Of a stretch of DNA of 64,000 nucleotides, positions 22,101-34,990 are shown piece after piece. The notes beneath the pieces are model-generated. The model was not told the DNA's origin. It made no database searches and saw only the letters and a program-made list of their open reading frames with translations. Numbering within the stretch: the stretch's first letter is position 1; each line of letters begins with the position of its first letter. Source of the stretch: Panax quinquefolius. Lineage: Eukaryota; Streptophyta; Magnoliopsida; Apiales; Araliaceae. The stretch is from NCBI GenBank assembly GCA_020205615.1, contig CM035153.1, positions 83,116,313-83,180,312 on the forward strand. Direction: 5' to 3'. The translations under genes were made by a program, and so were the position numbers.

Positions 22101-23420
22101 TAAGTGTTGTCGAGTTTTGCAAACTGGACGATAACTCGGATTTCGTATGTCAAAATCGAGACCCATAAGTTCTAACGCGTGTCTAATATCTATGCGGTGC
22201 TATGTGTGTGTTTGCGTGGCATTCGGACGTCCGATGCGGGTTTTGGGCTATTTTTTGGCTTTTTGCCTAAGTGTTAGCGAGTTTTGCAAACTAGACGATA
22301 ACTCGGATTTCATATGTTAGAATCGAGCCTTGTAAGTTCTAGTGCGTGTCTAATACCTACGCAGTGCTATATGTGTGTTTGCGTGGCATTCGGATGTCTG
22401 ATATGGGTTTTGGGCTGTTTTTCGGCTTTTTACCTAAGTGTTGGCGAGTTTTGCAAACTGGACGATACCTCGAATTTCGTACGTCGAAATTGAGTCCCAT
22501 AAGTTCTAACACGTGCCTAATACCTACGCGGTGCTATGTGTATCTTTGTGTGGCATTCGGACGTCCGATGCTGGTTTTGGGCTATTTTTCGACTTTTTGC
22601 TTAAGTGTTGGCGAGTTTTGCAAACTGGACGATAACTCGGATTTTGTACGTCAAAATCGAGTCCCATAAGTTCTAACACGTGTCTAATACCTACGTAATG
22701 CTATGTGTGTGTTTGCATGGCATTCGGACGTCTGATGCGGGTTTTGGGCTGTTTTTCGGCTTTTTGCCTAAGTGTTGGGGAGTTTTGCAAACTGGACGAT
22801 AACTCGGATTTCGTATGTCGAAATTGAGTCCTGTAAGTTCTAACACGTGTCTAATACCTACGCGGTGCTATATGTGTTTTTGCATGGCATTCGGACGTTC
22901 GATGCGGGTTTAGGGCTATTTTTCGGCTTTTTTCCTAAGTGTTGGCGAGTTTTGCAAATTGGACGATAACTCGGATTCCGTATGTTAGAATCGAGTCTTG
23001 TAAGTTCTAGCGCGTGTCTAATACCTACGCAGTGCTATATATGTGTTTGCGTGGCATTCGGACATCCGATGCGGGGTTTGGACTGTTTTTCAGCTTTTTG
23101 CCTAAGTGTTGGCGAGTTTTGCAAATTTGACGATAACTCGGATTTCATATGTTAGAATTGAGCCTTGTAAGTTCTAGTGCGTGTCTAATACCTACGCAGT
23201 GCTATATGTGTGTTTGCGTGGCATTCGGATGTCTGATATGGGTTTTGGGCTGTTTTTCGGCTTTTTACCTAAGTGTTGGCGAGTTTTGCAAACTGGACGA
23301 TAACTCGGATTTCGTATGTCGGAATCGAGTCCCGTAAGTTCTAACGCGTGTCTAATACCTCACGCGATATGTATGTGTGTGTTTTGGCATTTCATTGACG
23401 ATCGATCGGGGTTTGTATTG
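19110..23420. repeat. 167-bp satellite, array 1 (about 26 monomers)
   Basis: Head-to-tail monomers of 167 bp run from TTTTTCAAACTGGACGATAA. Each carries CTCGGATTCCGTATGTCGGA, GAGTCCCGTAAGTTCTAACG, TAATACCTACGCGGTGCTAT, CATTCGGACGTCCGATGCGG and GCCTAAGTGTTGGCGAGTTT. Differences between monomers are mostly transitions at CpG. The array begins about 80 bp upstream (minus-strand sense) of the CACTA last exon. It ends with a degraded monomer (23358-23418) fused to the start of duplication copy 2. The 62-codon plus-strand frames seen in most monomers come from the repeat itself, not from genes. Confidence 0.95.
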
Positions 23421-23722
23421 TTAGTCACTTGAAATAACAAGATTATCCACTTAAGTTAGTATATATTAAATACCAACCTTTCATTATTACCATAACCCTT
23501 AGGTTATTTAATAGTCTTATCTAATGTATAATTAGGTTACGAAACTTTCATTTTTAATGAAATCTATAAATGTAGGTATCCATAACTATAGTATACATGT
23601 TAATTAACCCATGCACCACTTCACATGTGTTGTCACATATTAAATCCTTATATAACACAAAGTTTTTAAAATATCGATAATGTACATACATATATAGTGA
23701 CTTAAAATTCATGGTTATTACA
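23421..23722 (-). mobile_element. Terminal remnant of the Del-like solo LTR in copy 2
   Basis: It corresponds to 7478-7781. It ends GGTTATTACA (minus strand TGTAATAACC), a better match to the family terminus than copy 1, followed by GTATT, the target duplication seen at 3998. Confidence 0.6.
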
Positions 23723-23727
23723 GTATT

Positions 23728-24311
23728 TACCTTCAAATTCTTTCTAATAGACTGCACAATCACATTTCCCACATTTATCTTGAATCCCTTCATAATCGAA
23801 TATAACAATGCAGAAACGCATTCTAGATCTTCCAACATCTGCTGAAATCTTTGTTGGGGAAATACATAACACCACGTGGACCCTTAAACGTCCAAGCAGA
23901 ACCAAGATTATATAAGTAAATTATAACCTTCTCAAAATCTGGATTTTCACTAACAAACATTATACATATTGGTAGTATTCCAGTGCTCTTATATCCACTG
24001 AAAGATATCATTTTGCCCCTAATCATGACTTTATATGGTGACTTATCCTCGACGTTAGCATAAAACTCCTTGGCAATAGCTATAACTGCCGGTTCTGGTT
24101 AGTCCGTGAAAGTATCCAAACCTTTTTCAATGATCTATTGTGTCATCTCTCCATCTAGCAACTCAAAAGGACAAAAACCACGCTCGAGAGTTAGAGTTTT
24201 ACCTCCCAAACATGTATCAAATTTGTCTTCCGATTCTGCACTAACAAACCGCGGCATATCATATGTTCGTGTAGTCAAAGAACTTTCACCTCGTTGACGA
24301 TTAGGAGCCAT
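23728..24311 (-). pseudogene. Transposase_32-like ORF, second copy
   Basis: Homologous to 7787-8396. The start at 24311 reads MAPNRQRGESSLTTRTYDMP with CGA where copy 1 has a stop, and is open to the TAG after GEMTQ (about 24137). The stretch at 24085-24105 reads PEPAVIAIAKEFYANV, which fits the family better than the garbled copy-1 sequence. A 23-bp deletion shifts the frame after SFSGYK. Not functional. Confidence 0.6.
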
Positions 24312-25724
24312 GTTATAATAACCCAAACAATTCCTTATGAAATAGGGAAAAATCAGACCAACTATTCTTTTTAGCAAATCGTCGAACACTTGGTTTCCCT
24401 AACTGAAATCCCTTCTTCAACAATTCCCTTAAACTCATTTTAATAGAAATTTTCAAAATATTGGAGCTTATATAGTAATAATCACCACAAAAACCTCCAA
24501 TTGAGCCAACACAAACTCAATTGGGCAACCAATTAACTAATTTCCCAAACTCCACAATAGATGAAAATCAATATAATCCAACATGTCGTTATCTAAGCAA
24601 GAACTATCCAATATACTAACTTGACTGGTGTTAGTTGAATGCCTTGTTCGGTTAGATCATTGTGGGTGTAGAGTTGTTTCGGTGAGGAACTCGCGCGTGT
24701 GGGTAAATGATTTTGCTTGAGATTCACCCTTGTTAAGCCCCCAAAATTAAGATGTGTAATCCAAATTGAAGATGGAATATGTGCACCTTGGTTAATTTTG
24801 GATTGATGAAGTTATATTGGAGATTTCATTAGGGAGAAGAAGAGTGATTTCAATAGTTAGGGTGAAAGAAAATTGAGTTTGGAACTGCTTAGGAATATGG
24901 GTAATGGTAATCTGATTAGGGTGGAGGGTTATTTTAAAAACAAAAACTCGATCAATTCATTGGGGCGGCTTCGTTGTGTTGTGGGAGCTCGCCGAGGTGA
25001 GAACTAGTAGAGAGAAACTGGTTGGGGCGAGTTCAGAGTTCGTTGGGAAAATATGGACAGAGGCCTACTCACTGGGTCGAGTTCGATGTTCTTTATGAGC
25101 TCACCAGAGCAAGCTCCCCAGTTCTAAATTTTTTTATAATAATATACAAAAATAACTAACCCATGAAATGTATGTGAATTATGTAATGCAATATGACATG
25201 ACTATGTACAATGACAGAAAAATCCAGCCCCAAACTCATAATGAACAATGTCCTCATTGTTTATAAAATTAAAGAAATTAGAACGAAAGACTTCCCTAAC
25301 TGGTCAAGCGTCATGCTTGACCTCCTCATCATCGGTGTCTGGTGGTGGATCAACCGAAAATGGCTAAGGCTCAGGAAATTGAACTGGGTATGCCCTCAGA
25401 TTCATCCTAGCGGACATCTCTATCATTATATATTGAAATTAGTCTGATAGGAAAACATGTGATCTTGTTGTGCCTCAAGTCTTTTATTCTGTCACTCTAG
25501 ACTCTTAGTTCGATCATTTATCTGCAACTGCAAATTATGAAATTAAATGCTAAATTGTGCCTTAGGTTGCAGTCCAGAAGTCGTCGATGCATCCACAGCA
25601 TCATCTGAATAATGATCATCTTCATCAGCGGATGGAGGTTGAATGATAAAGCCTAATCCACTTGGATCTGATTCACCTCCTTCCCATACCTTATACCTCT
25701 GATTAAACTAATGCTAATTAGCAC
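24312..25724 (-). mobile_element. Leader region of the minus-strand Athila-like element, copy 2
   Basis: Homologous to 8397-9819, with local differences near 25525, 25570 and 25605 that all involve CAG or CTG triplets. No gene seen; the plus-strand frame 25211-25447 is not recognisable. Confidence 0.4.
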
Positions 25725-26645
25725 GAGATTGAAAACAAATATGAAGATTTAAGACTACAATTTCACTTATTATTTCACTTACATCAATATACTTCCTATT
25801 AAGTTATCTTATCTATTTTGGAGTGTTAATCGAGAACTCATCAATATTTAAGACCATCTCTCGATGTATTGTAAATGAATCAAGTTAAATCCATAAATGA
25901 TAGAATTAAGGTGAACACTCTAGTTAACTAATTCATTATATCTCTATGTGAATTATAATTAAAAAGGATTTAAAGCACAGGTTCTCTATCATATCACATG
26001 TGGTGTATAGGTATATCTTTATCCTACACACAAACTATGAGTTTCATCACCATGCATAAAACACAATCATATGCTATTATGATCATATCTAAACCTATAA
26101 TCCATCTCTTGAGTTTACATAAATTATCACGGTAATTGTTGATCAAGAAATTAATCAATTAAACACAAACTATAATAGACAATCTCATAATAGTTAACAA
26201 TAATCAACAAGCATATCAGTCAAAACTACTCAATAAGATCTATTGTAATCTTAAAATAGAACTTAGTTCCACATAATCAAAGGAAATAATGAATCTATTG
26301 AAGAATTTAAAATCTGAAGTTTACAAGTAAAAGAAGAGAAAAAGAAATAAACTATGTAGAATTTTCCTTCCCCTTCTTAGATCTTTAACATGGTCTTCTA
26401 CGTTCTTCAAATCTCCCAAGATAGATATGTCCCAATCCTCGTGAATTCTCACCTTTATATAACCTCTTTTCATGTCTTTTACTTTAAAGTCCTTGAAACT
26501 AGTTAGCCAAACCAATCCTTCTTGGACTCAACTTCTAGAACTTAGCAAAAATGCTCTCTTTGGTCCAAACCAATTAGCCCCGACCAATTCCGTATTATAG
26601 AAATTACAAAAATACCACTAAGCTCCAAATTTCCCGTTGTGACCT
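25725..26645 (-). mobile_element. Reverse Athila-like LTR, copy 2
   Basis: Homologous to 9820-10740, with the same missing 3' end. Confidence 0.65.
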
Positions 26646-26653
26646 TCCAAAGC

Positions 26654-27998
26654 TGATGAGTGACTTTTATACCTACGAATCAGATATCTTTTGGGCTAGA
26701 TTCTTTGCTATTTTTAGTATCCTTTTTATGTGTTTTTGTGTTTATGTTATAGGAAATGGCTATGGATGGTGAAAATAGGAACATCTAGTGATAATGGCAA
26801 ATTCTGACTTCTAGACTCGGTGAAAAGAGTCGGTAGGACTCCTAGTTCATCTAAAGCATCAGTGCAAATTCATATGCTGAATCCATTGGGGCGAGTTCCT
26901 CAAGGCTTTGAATCCACAGGTGCGGATTGGTCGGGAAAAAGGCAATTACTTTATTTTGGGAAGATGAAGTAGGAAAGGATTCTGATGGCTGATTTTGTGA
27001 GTGCATGTTAGAGATATAAAAGGCACGTGGAGAGATAGAAAAGAGGAACAAAAACACCTAGATTGAAACAAGCTTTTGGAGAATTGAAGCAAGGGAACAA
27101 GCAAGATAGATTCAAGGCAAGAGCGGAGAAGGGGAGAAAGATTGTTACACAGTTTTTACTCTATTTCTCTGTCTTTTATCTTGTATTGAGGATTTTTTAT
27201 CACTTGTGGATGTTGGATATTAATTCAATGATGTTGAACTAATTTTCACTTTAAGATTACAATGAATCTTATTGTGTAATTGTGATTGACATGCTTCCTT
27301 ATTAAGTTATTGAGAATTATTTTTGGATTTTCTATTATGGTTTGTACTTAGTGATTTAATTACCTTGCAAGTAGTTGCCATAGTTATCTATATGAATTCA
27401 AGAGATGGATTATAGATTGGGACTTGATCATAATAGCATGTGCTTGTGATTTCTGCATGGCGATGAAATTCATGATTTATGTTTAGGGTAGAGATAAACC
27501 TACACACCGCATGTAATCTAAAAAAGAACTTTTGCTTTAAATACTTTTTAATTGTAATTCATATACAGATATAATGGATTAATTAATTAGGGTGTTCATC
27601 TTAATTCTATCATCTATGGATTTAAGTTGAATTGATTATGATGTGTTGAGAGATGGTCATAGTTATTAATGTGTTCTTAATAAACAATCTGAAATAATTA
27701 ATTTGGCTTAACAAGAAGTGTGTTGATTTATGTGAAGTAATAATTAAAATTGTACTCTTAAGTCTTCATTATCTAATTTAAATCTTGTGGTAGTTAGTTT
27801 AATATTTACTTAATTAGTGATTTTCTTAGTTTTCATAAAATTCATCATTTGTTTAATAAAATTGAGATAATATAAAATTGGTTGTTGTTAGGATAGATTG
27901 CAGTTATTTTCTCCGTGGGAACGATACTCTACTTATCATATATTATTTTTGGATTGCGTGTATTTGAGTATTTTTGCTGGTATAGATTTAGGCAAACA
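26654..27998 (+). mobile_element. Forward Athila-like LTR, copy 2
   Basis: TGATGAGTGAC to GGCAAACA, homologous to 10751-12097. The largest difference is at about 26800-26845 (CAG/CTG-rich stretch). Confidence 0.7.
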
Positions 27999-28004
27999 AG
28001 TTTT

Positions 28005-28020
28005 TGGTGCCATTGCCAGG
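28005..28020 (+). other. Primer-binding site, copy 2
   Basis: TGGTGCCATTGCCAGG; copy 1 has lost the A of CCAGG. Confidence 0.7.
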
Positions 28021-28143
28021 AAATTATAATTGTGTTTACTACTTTCAATATAAGTTTAATTAAATTTGTTTTAGTTAAAGACTTTTCTTTTCTTTTTGTT
28101 TACTTTGTGTTTCAGGTGCTCTTGAGTAGTGCATGCAAACTCG

Positions 28144-28383
28144 ATCGAAGAAGCCAAAATTGTTGCCTTACGAGGACGACATCGATAAAAGATTTAATAG
28201 TTGCGTAAGTGGATTAAGGAAACTCGAGAGACATTAGAAACATCGAATAAAATAGCAAACCAAGCTCCAAAGTCACTAAGGGATTATGTCATGCCAAAAA
28301 TTGGTGAGATCCAATTAAGCATCACTAGGCCAGCAAATAGGTCGGGTACCGTTCAGATGATTCAAAATTGGTACAGTTTGTGA
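28144..28383 (+). pseudogene. gag: gag N-terminal fragment, copy 2
   Basis: Homologous to 12243-12494: KKPKLLPYEDDIDKRFNSC in one frame, then SLRDYVMPKIGEIQLSITRP in another. It ends earlier, at 28383, because an A run is one base shorter (TTCAAAATTGG against TTCAAAAATTGG). Further decayed gag sequence continues to 28841. Confidence 0.6.
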
Positions 28384-28841
28384 CACAAGCATGAGGGCGT
28401 CAGAATTTTATGATAATTTTTCGACACGAGCTCAAAGGATTTAATAAGTGATCGTGATTGATTGGACTGAAATCTACTCGAGAATGTTCATGAGTGTACA
28501 ATGTATCATGCAACGTCATGAGTTGAGATTATATGGGACGAAGGATGAGGATTCCTTTAGGCATTCGTTGAAGTGTTCATCCTTAGATTTGATTATAAGT
28601 TCATTCATATAGGTCATATAAAGCGTCACGTTTGGTGGAGAAGAGAAGGGATGGGCTAAGGATCAAGTTTGGTACTTAAAGATTCAAAACAAGTGAAAAA
28701 GAATTCTTAGACAACAAGCGCTGCCACGCCTAGTGTGCAGAGTTTAGTTCCTAGTACGAGAACACGGAGCTGCCGCGCCAATGTTAGTTAAAGAGACGGC
28801 GCTGCCACGCCATGTCAACGGGGAATTTTCTCTTGAGGAAT

Positions 28842-31800
28842 TGTAATAACCCGATATTTTCTATATAATTAAATAAGAAGTTTTGCATATAAATTTTTAT
28901 TATTATTTTAAAGGTGTGAAATATGTATAAGGTAAAGTGTAAGTATATATGTGATAAATAAAATTTATTTATTACATGAATAATTTCAAATATTTTTTTT
29001 TTAGAATTATTGATCATTATAAATTATATTGTTATAATTAATTTTGTAGTAATAATATTTTTATTATTTATTTTCCATGAAAATATGATTATATATTATT
29101 TAAAATAATATATGAAATGATTATTAGAATTATTATAATAATTATTTTATTATATGAATTTATTTCAAATTAATTAAGTTAATTATTATAACTTAATTAA
29201 TAATGGTTTGTATATATAAAAGTTATATGGGTTATGGATTCAAAACCCTAATTCTGGATTTTGAATAAGGACAAAGAATAATAATATAATATTAATTATA
29301 TTTCAATGTTATAAATATGTACATTATGTGTGTAATGTTAGCTTGTGGAACAGTTATGGTGTATCATGACAAACCCTAGGATTACTGGGATGAACCCTAA
29401 TTTGAAACTCAAACCGGAGTTTAATATCGGTAAAAAATTGTGTTAATGTGATTAATAACAAGTGTTAGAATTATAATGTAAATTAGGAAACCCTAATTAT
29501 TAATTAAGAACCCTAATAATTAGAAACCCTAATGACTAGAAACCCTAATTGCTAAAATAAAACCCTAATCGCTAAATTATATAGCTTAATGATAATTAGT
29601 CACCTTAAACCCTAATGTTCAAGTCTAATGTAATTAAATAACATACGTTAATTTAGAAACACTAAATTTCATTTTTAGAAACTAAAATTTTCATTTTTAA
29701 CCATAATTGAAACATCCTAGAAAATCAATGAATAAAACCTTAGGGATAAACCCTAAGGTTCACACCCTAAGGGTTTGGCAAGATTACAAAATGGCCATTA
29801 AAATTATAATATAATTGACCAAAATGCCCTTATATGCATTATTTATTAAGTTACTTGTAAAATTTGACAACACTTTAGTGGTTCAACCACTCTTTACCAT
29901 GTGATTGAAATCTACTCAAATCAGCCATATATCTCAGCAAGTTCATTGCATCCATCAATTATATATGGATCAAGAGAGAAAAAAGTGCTCATTTTATCAC
30001 ATTTGCTCACAAACACACCACCAAGACTTCCCTCTCTAAACCCCACCAAAATTAGTAATATTTCAGTCCCTTAGCAAGTCCCCACTACCACTTATAACAA
30101 ATTAGAAGCCTTGAATCAAGAATTGGTTCATAAAGGTATAAACCTTAACCAAGAAATCTGATCCTTGATCCTCTGTTAGATGTTACATTTTTGTGTTAAA
30201 GCATGTTATATGTAGTATATATAGTTGATCTGGGTTGGTAGAAAGTGGATCTATAACATTTAGATGCTCGAAATGAAAGATTTTCAAAATCGGAAAAGCG
30301 AAAATATGGTCTGACAACCAAATGTCAGGTTCCATAAATCTCAGTCTATTTATGTTTTTGTTTGTTTAAAGGTTTGTATTCTTAGTATGTTGTAAGGGTT
30401 TTACTCAAGAACCTTATTCAGAGTCAGATCTGTTGTAGATTAAAAGTTATTGGTAGTCAAACATCGTTGTGACCGATTACGATCGCTTGTTTCGGGTAAC
30501 CCGAAACGTTACCTAGAAATGTTCTAACAAGATGTTTAGGGCTCCGGATCTTTCTTGTATTTGTTTGTTTGTTATTTTGTTGCATCTAAGTTGTTATATG
30601 TTGTTTGGACTACATTCTATGTATTTATATCACTAAAACATCAATTATGTTGGATTCAAATTGGTAAATTCAGTAAAGTAGGCGTGGTTTTACGGGTAAC
30701 CTAGAAAACTTATGATCACGGTTTCTGACAAGCTTTGACCGACATAGATCTGATGATTGTGTTGTTATTAGACTAGTTTTATGTAATAGATCTATACCTT
30801 TTCATGTTGGCTACACACTGAAACTCTTTAATCATAAAAACATCACACGACCAACAAGTTGTGGAAGCCCAAATATGCTTACACGAACTGTTCTTCATTT
30901 CTGGGTAACCCAGAAAATGAAGAACAACTCTGACAACATTTTCTGAGCCTTATATGTTGCTTGTATGTTGTAATCTGAACTATAACTTGCTTGCTACTTG
31001 TAGTGTTACACTAAAACTACATGATCTGATCAATATCTAGCCCATAATCCTTAAGATCAAGAATCTAGCATTGGTCAAACCTCCTACCTCGATCACTGAC
31101 ATGAGTTTCTAGGTTAGGCTCAAGAACACGAAGAACACCTATAGCGGATTTCCGTTACGTATTTATAGCACCCTTTTAGTGAAAGTTATTTTCCTAAATT
31201 AATTATTTTAATAAATATATAGAAAAAATAGTTTTTAATTATTAAAATGCAAAATAAATTACTAAAAATTATTTTAAAGCCTAAAAATTGGTTTTTAATA
31301 AATTTGATTATATTTCATAAGTATTTAGTATTCTTGGAATAATAAAGGTATTTAATTTATTTAATTATAATATTGAATAAATTACTTAAAATGATTTTAA
31401 TGTATGTAAAATCATTTAAAAATATATTATGGTGTTAAAAAATATTTTAATTTATTTTTAATAACTTTTAATATTAGGTGATGAATTTCATTAATTAATT
31501 AATATTAATGGTAATTAATTTATTTAATAAATATATTAAATAAATTGTGGAAAAATAAAATTAATGATTTAAAAATCATATAAAAATTATTTAAGTGTTA
31601 TAAAAGTATTTTAAGTTATACAATATAAATTTTAATATTTAAAGGTAAATTTCATTAATAATTTAATATTAATGATATTTAATTTATTTAATAATTATAT
31701 TAAATAAATAGTTTAAAATAATTTTATTGATTTAAAAATCATTTAAAAAGATATAAATGAATTAAAAAAATTTAATTTATAATAAATGACTTTCAATATT

Positions 31801-32124
31801 TTGATGAATAGTACATTAATATTTAAATATTAATGGTAATTATTTAAAAATAATTTTAAATGTTTTAAAAATCATTTAAGGGTGATATTAATGTTTTAAA
31901 ATATTTTGAGTTATTAGAAATAACTTTAATATTTTGGCAAGGATTTTATTAATATTTTAATATTATTATTACATATTAATGATAATAGAACTATTTAATA
32001 TTTAAATCGTTTAATAATGATTCCGATGTTTGAAAAATCATGATAAATTATAATAATTGTTTAAAATTATTATAAGTCATTTAAAAATAATATGACTGAT
32101 ATTTAAATAATCTAAGTGACTATT
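28842..32124 (+). mobile_element. Del/Tekay-like long LTR A, copy 2
   Basis: It starts TGTAATAACCCGAT and carries the same landmarks as 12947-16216. The first palindrome reads TTTCGGGTAACCCGAAA (about 30490), still symmetrical but lacking one base of CTG and one of CAG. The second is disrupted. The third (from about 30897) is intact. The hairpin at about 31139 is broken. Confidence 0.65.
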
Positions 32125-34072
32125 TGTAACACCCCCAAATCTGGGTACTTCAATTCCACGGGATTTGGTGTTCACTATACAAATATCATCTATCTATCTA
32201 CCCATTAAATGCAAACCATGCAATAGTTAGAAATAAATCCTCTCCTTAAGGAGTTGCATCATCTGAATTAAATACATAAATCTCAGGTCATACTAACCTT
32301 AAATCTCAAATGCGAAATATAAACAAATAATAGTCTTACACAACATTAACATAAGTTTGAAACATAAATACATAATCACATAAACAACAAGTCTTCATCA
32401 CTTGTTAATCTTGCCCTTGCCTTTGCTAGTAAAAGGCCCGTCGGACCTTTTGTTCTTATCTGCAATGTTATTATTATGCAAGAGTGAGCACGATTGCCCA
32501 CAAGTATAATAGTACAACAATAAAATAATAACATGTGAGTGAATCAAAAACTTCTGTAACTAGAAAACTCGGCTTTTGAATTAAGAATGAATAACAAGAA
32601 TCAAAAGAACTTCTGAGGGTCATAAGACCTTGAACTATGTCCTAGGTTGTCAAGTGTTATACTTGAAACCTTTAATAATCATAAACATAAGGACTCTTCT
32701 TCTCATACTTAGGGGTATCAGTCCTTAGTACTATATTGTGCACAATATCTTAACGCTAAAGCGTAAATAATCCCCTATTAAAGGGTTGTTCATCTCAGTT
32801 TGACATCGGAGTCCGCACCAAAGGAAGTTTGGTTTGGATAAGCTCAATAAAAGTTCTAGAATTTATAACACTCATCAACTATGGACTAGTTGAATCAATA
32901 AAGGTTCACTAGTCTTACAAGGTTCAACAATAATTGATATTCAATTTGAATAATAAAATTCAAGATGTATACAATGGAATAAGTATTGTATAACAGGAAT
33001 CGTGCTTTTAAAGAATGATAAGATCTAATATGAAATCTTGACTTGAACAATAATAAACAAGATAAAATAATGAACTTGCTTTATATAAAGAATCAAGGTT
33101 TAGGAACTTACCTCGTGTGTAGGCTAAACGATTACTACTTCCGTTCACCACAAGTCCTACACACATATCATATGTATTCACGACATTCATTAGTTACATT
33201 TTCACTTAATTATTTAATGTAAACTCCACTTTATTTAACAAATCATTACCCTTCTAATTTAATTAGAATATTTTCATTCCCTTACTATTATTACACTCGA
33301 ATAAATTATTTCATAATAATTTCCATCGAATATTTATTTTATTCCATAAATATTTCAACTAAAATATTTATTTATTTTATAAATATTTTAATAATAATTT
33401 TCATCGAATATTTATTTTACTCAATCAATATCTCAATTAAAATATTTATTTTATTTTATAAATATTTTAATAATAATTTCTATCGAATATTTATTTTATT
33501 CCATAAATATCTCAATTAAAATATTTATTTTATTTTATAAATATTTTAATAATAATTTTCATCGAATATTTTTTACTCCATAAATATCTTAATTAAAATA
33601 TTTATTTTATCTCGATAAATATTTTAATAATATTTTCCTTCGAATATTTATTTTATTCCATAAATATCTCAATTAAAATATTTATTTTATTTGACAAATA
33701 TTTTAATTAATTATTATTATTTTAAATTTTTTTTTACACAGTAAGTAATTTAGTTAGTTACTCCATGAGAGCGGGTTACCAGAACTCGATTTTTGCAGTT
33801 CACACGTAACAAGGTTGGGCCAAAAAAAATCTCCCAAGTTCACCCATATGTTCTCGTGAAGAACACAGAGAACATGCACATAACTTCCAATTTCCTTGTC
33901 CATATATTAATTTAAGCATACCCAAATACTATAATTCATATATGATCATTACCCAAACTTTCTAACATGATTTTAACAACTTAATTTATATAATTACTTG
34001 AATCAAAACACATAATTTCACTATTCTTGATGTTCTTGAAAGTTTTGAAAACAAAACATAAAGATTAACACT
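32125..34072 (-). mobile_element. Del/Tekay-like long LTR B, copy 2
   Basis: Starts TGTAACACCCCC after CTATT and is cut by the CACTA terminus at 34073, as in copy 1. It includes the 79-bp minisatellite at about 33318-33712. Confidence 0.6.
33318..33712. repeat. 79-bp AT-rich minisatellite, copy 2
   Basis: Five TCGAATATTT-headed units, as at 17422-17815. Confidence 0.75.
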
Positions 34073-34990
34073 CACTACAAAAAAATAGCTCATTCCGACG
34101 GCCGGTCCGATGCCGCCGCTTACGACCTCTTCTTGTCGCTTGATGACATCATTGGCGGCGACAACGATCTCCGTCGCCCTCCCCGTCGTCGTATGGGTCG
34201 TCGCCCCTGCCTCCCGTCGTTCATTGTTGGCAAGAGTGTCATTCTTAAAGCCGGTCATTCTTGATTACTGGCCAGTCGACAATGATACATTCTTAAGCGG
34301 GTGTTGGCGCGGAATACACCGTCGGTAATATTTTTCCCAAAAAATAAAAAACAGTCATTACCGACGGCATGCCGTCGCCAATGACCCTTCTCTCCCGTCG
34401 CCAATGAGTTTTTAATAATTTTTTTTTAAAATTGCAAAATACCCCTGTTCATTTACATATACATAATTATACCTGTTATAAACTAAAGAAAAATTATAAA
34501 GAATTCTTCATGAACGCATATCAATAATAATAATAGCTTTTACTATATCAACCATCAAATATGTAAACAACGTAATGACTTATAGATAAAAGTCGTACAA
34601 TGTAAATACAAAATATAATCTAAACTCTAGTCTGTACAACTCAAAAGTTGTATAAATATACATATATGAAAGTCAAAATATAAACATAATGGGTACTACA
34701 ACCCAAGATCAGGAATGTCGGTATCACCATCGTCGCCGGTCCCATCGTCGATCCCACCGCTGGTCCCACCTACGGACCCATCGCCGATCTGACTGCCGGT
34801 CCCACCCTCAATAGTCTCATCAGCATCAGCACGGCGGTTATCACCATCTCCACCACGAGAATCGCCTGTGCCACAGCCTCCACCCGCCGAAGTCTCATCA
34901 ACAATACCCTACAATTAATATTAAAATATTAATAATGAATTCAAAAATAGAGCATATTTAAATTAGTTTTGTTTGTGTTCATCAATTGTT
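34073..34990 (-). mobile_element. CACTA transposon terminus, copy 2
   Basis: CACTACAAAAAAATAGCTC, then subterminal repeats (TCATTCCGACGGC, CATTACCGACGGCATGCCG, GTCGCCAATGAC). The GC-rich subterminal 250 bp differ strongly from copy 1, while the following AT-rich 300 bp are nearly identical. Plus- and minus-strand frames through the subterminal repeats (34110-34328, 33986-34258) are not genes. Confidence 0.75.
34696..34908 (-). CDS. Last exon of the CACTA-element gene, copy 2, partial
   Basis: Same 71-codon frame, acceptor and stop as 18815-19027, with a few substitutions (for example I to V at codon 3) and no indel. Retention of frame, in a region where neighbours differ by indels, supports coding origin. 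Upstream exons are absent. Confidence 0.5.
   Translation of the reverse strand, partial: GIVDETSAGGGCGTGDSRGGDGDNRRADADETIEGGTGSQIGDGSVGGTSGGIDDGTGDDGDTDIPDLGL

Larger units (their letters stand above)
7478..23420. repeat. Tandem segmental duplication, copy 1 (15.9 kb)
   Basis: TTAGTCACTTGAAATAAC at 7478 starts a block that recurs from 23421 in the same order and orientation through a reverse LTR, forward LTR, gag fragment, two long LTRs, CACTA end and the start of the satellite. The offset is 15,943 bp at the left edge and falls to about 15,881 by the first satellite monomers because of small indels. Long stretches (for example 11161-11660 against 27061-27560) are almost identical. The left breakpoint lies inside the solo LTR; the right breakpoint lies inside the satellite. 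Confidence 0.9.

Noticed and set aside
23994..24026. A real intron or exon difference at the 23-bp deletion between copies
   Set aside because: It lies in a broken retroelement ORF, has a 2-bp (CT) microhomology at its ends, and looks like an ordinary small deletion.
33986..34328. Frames on both strands through GC-rich sequence next to the CACTA end
   Set aside because: They read the subterminal repeats, and copy 1 does not keep them open in the same way.
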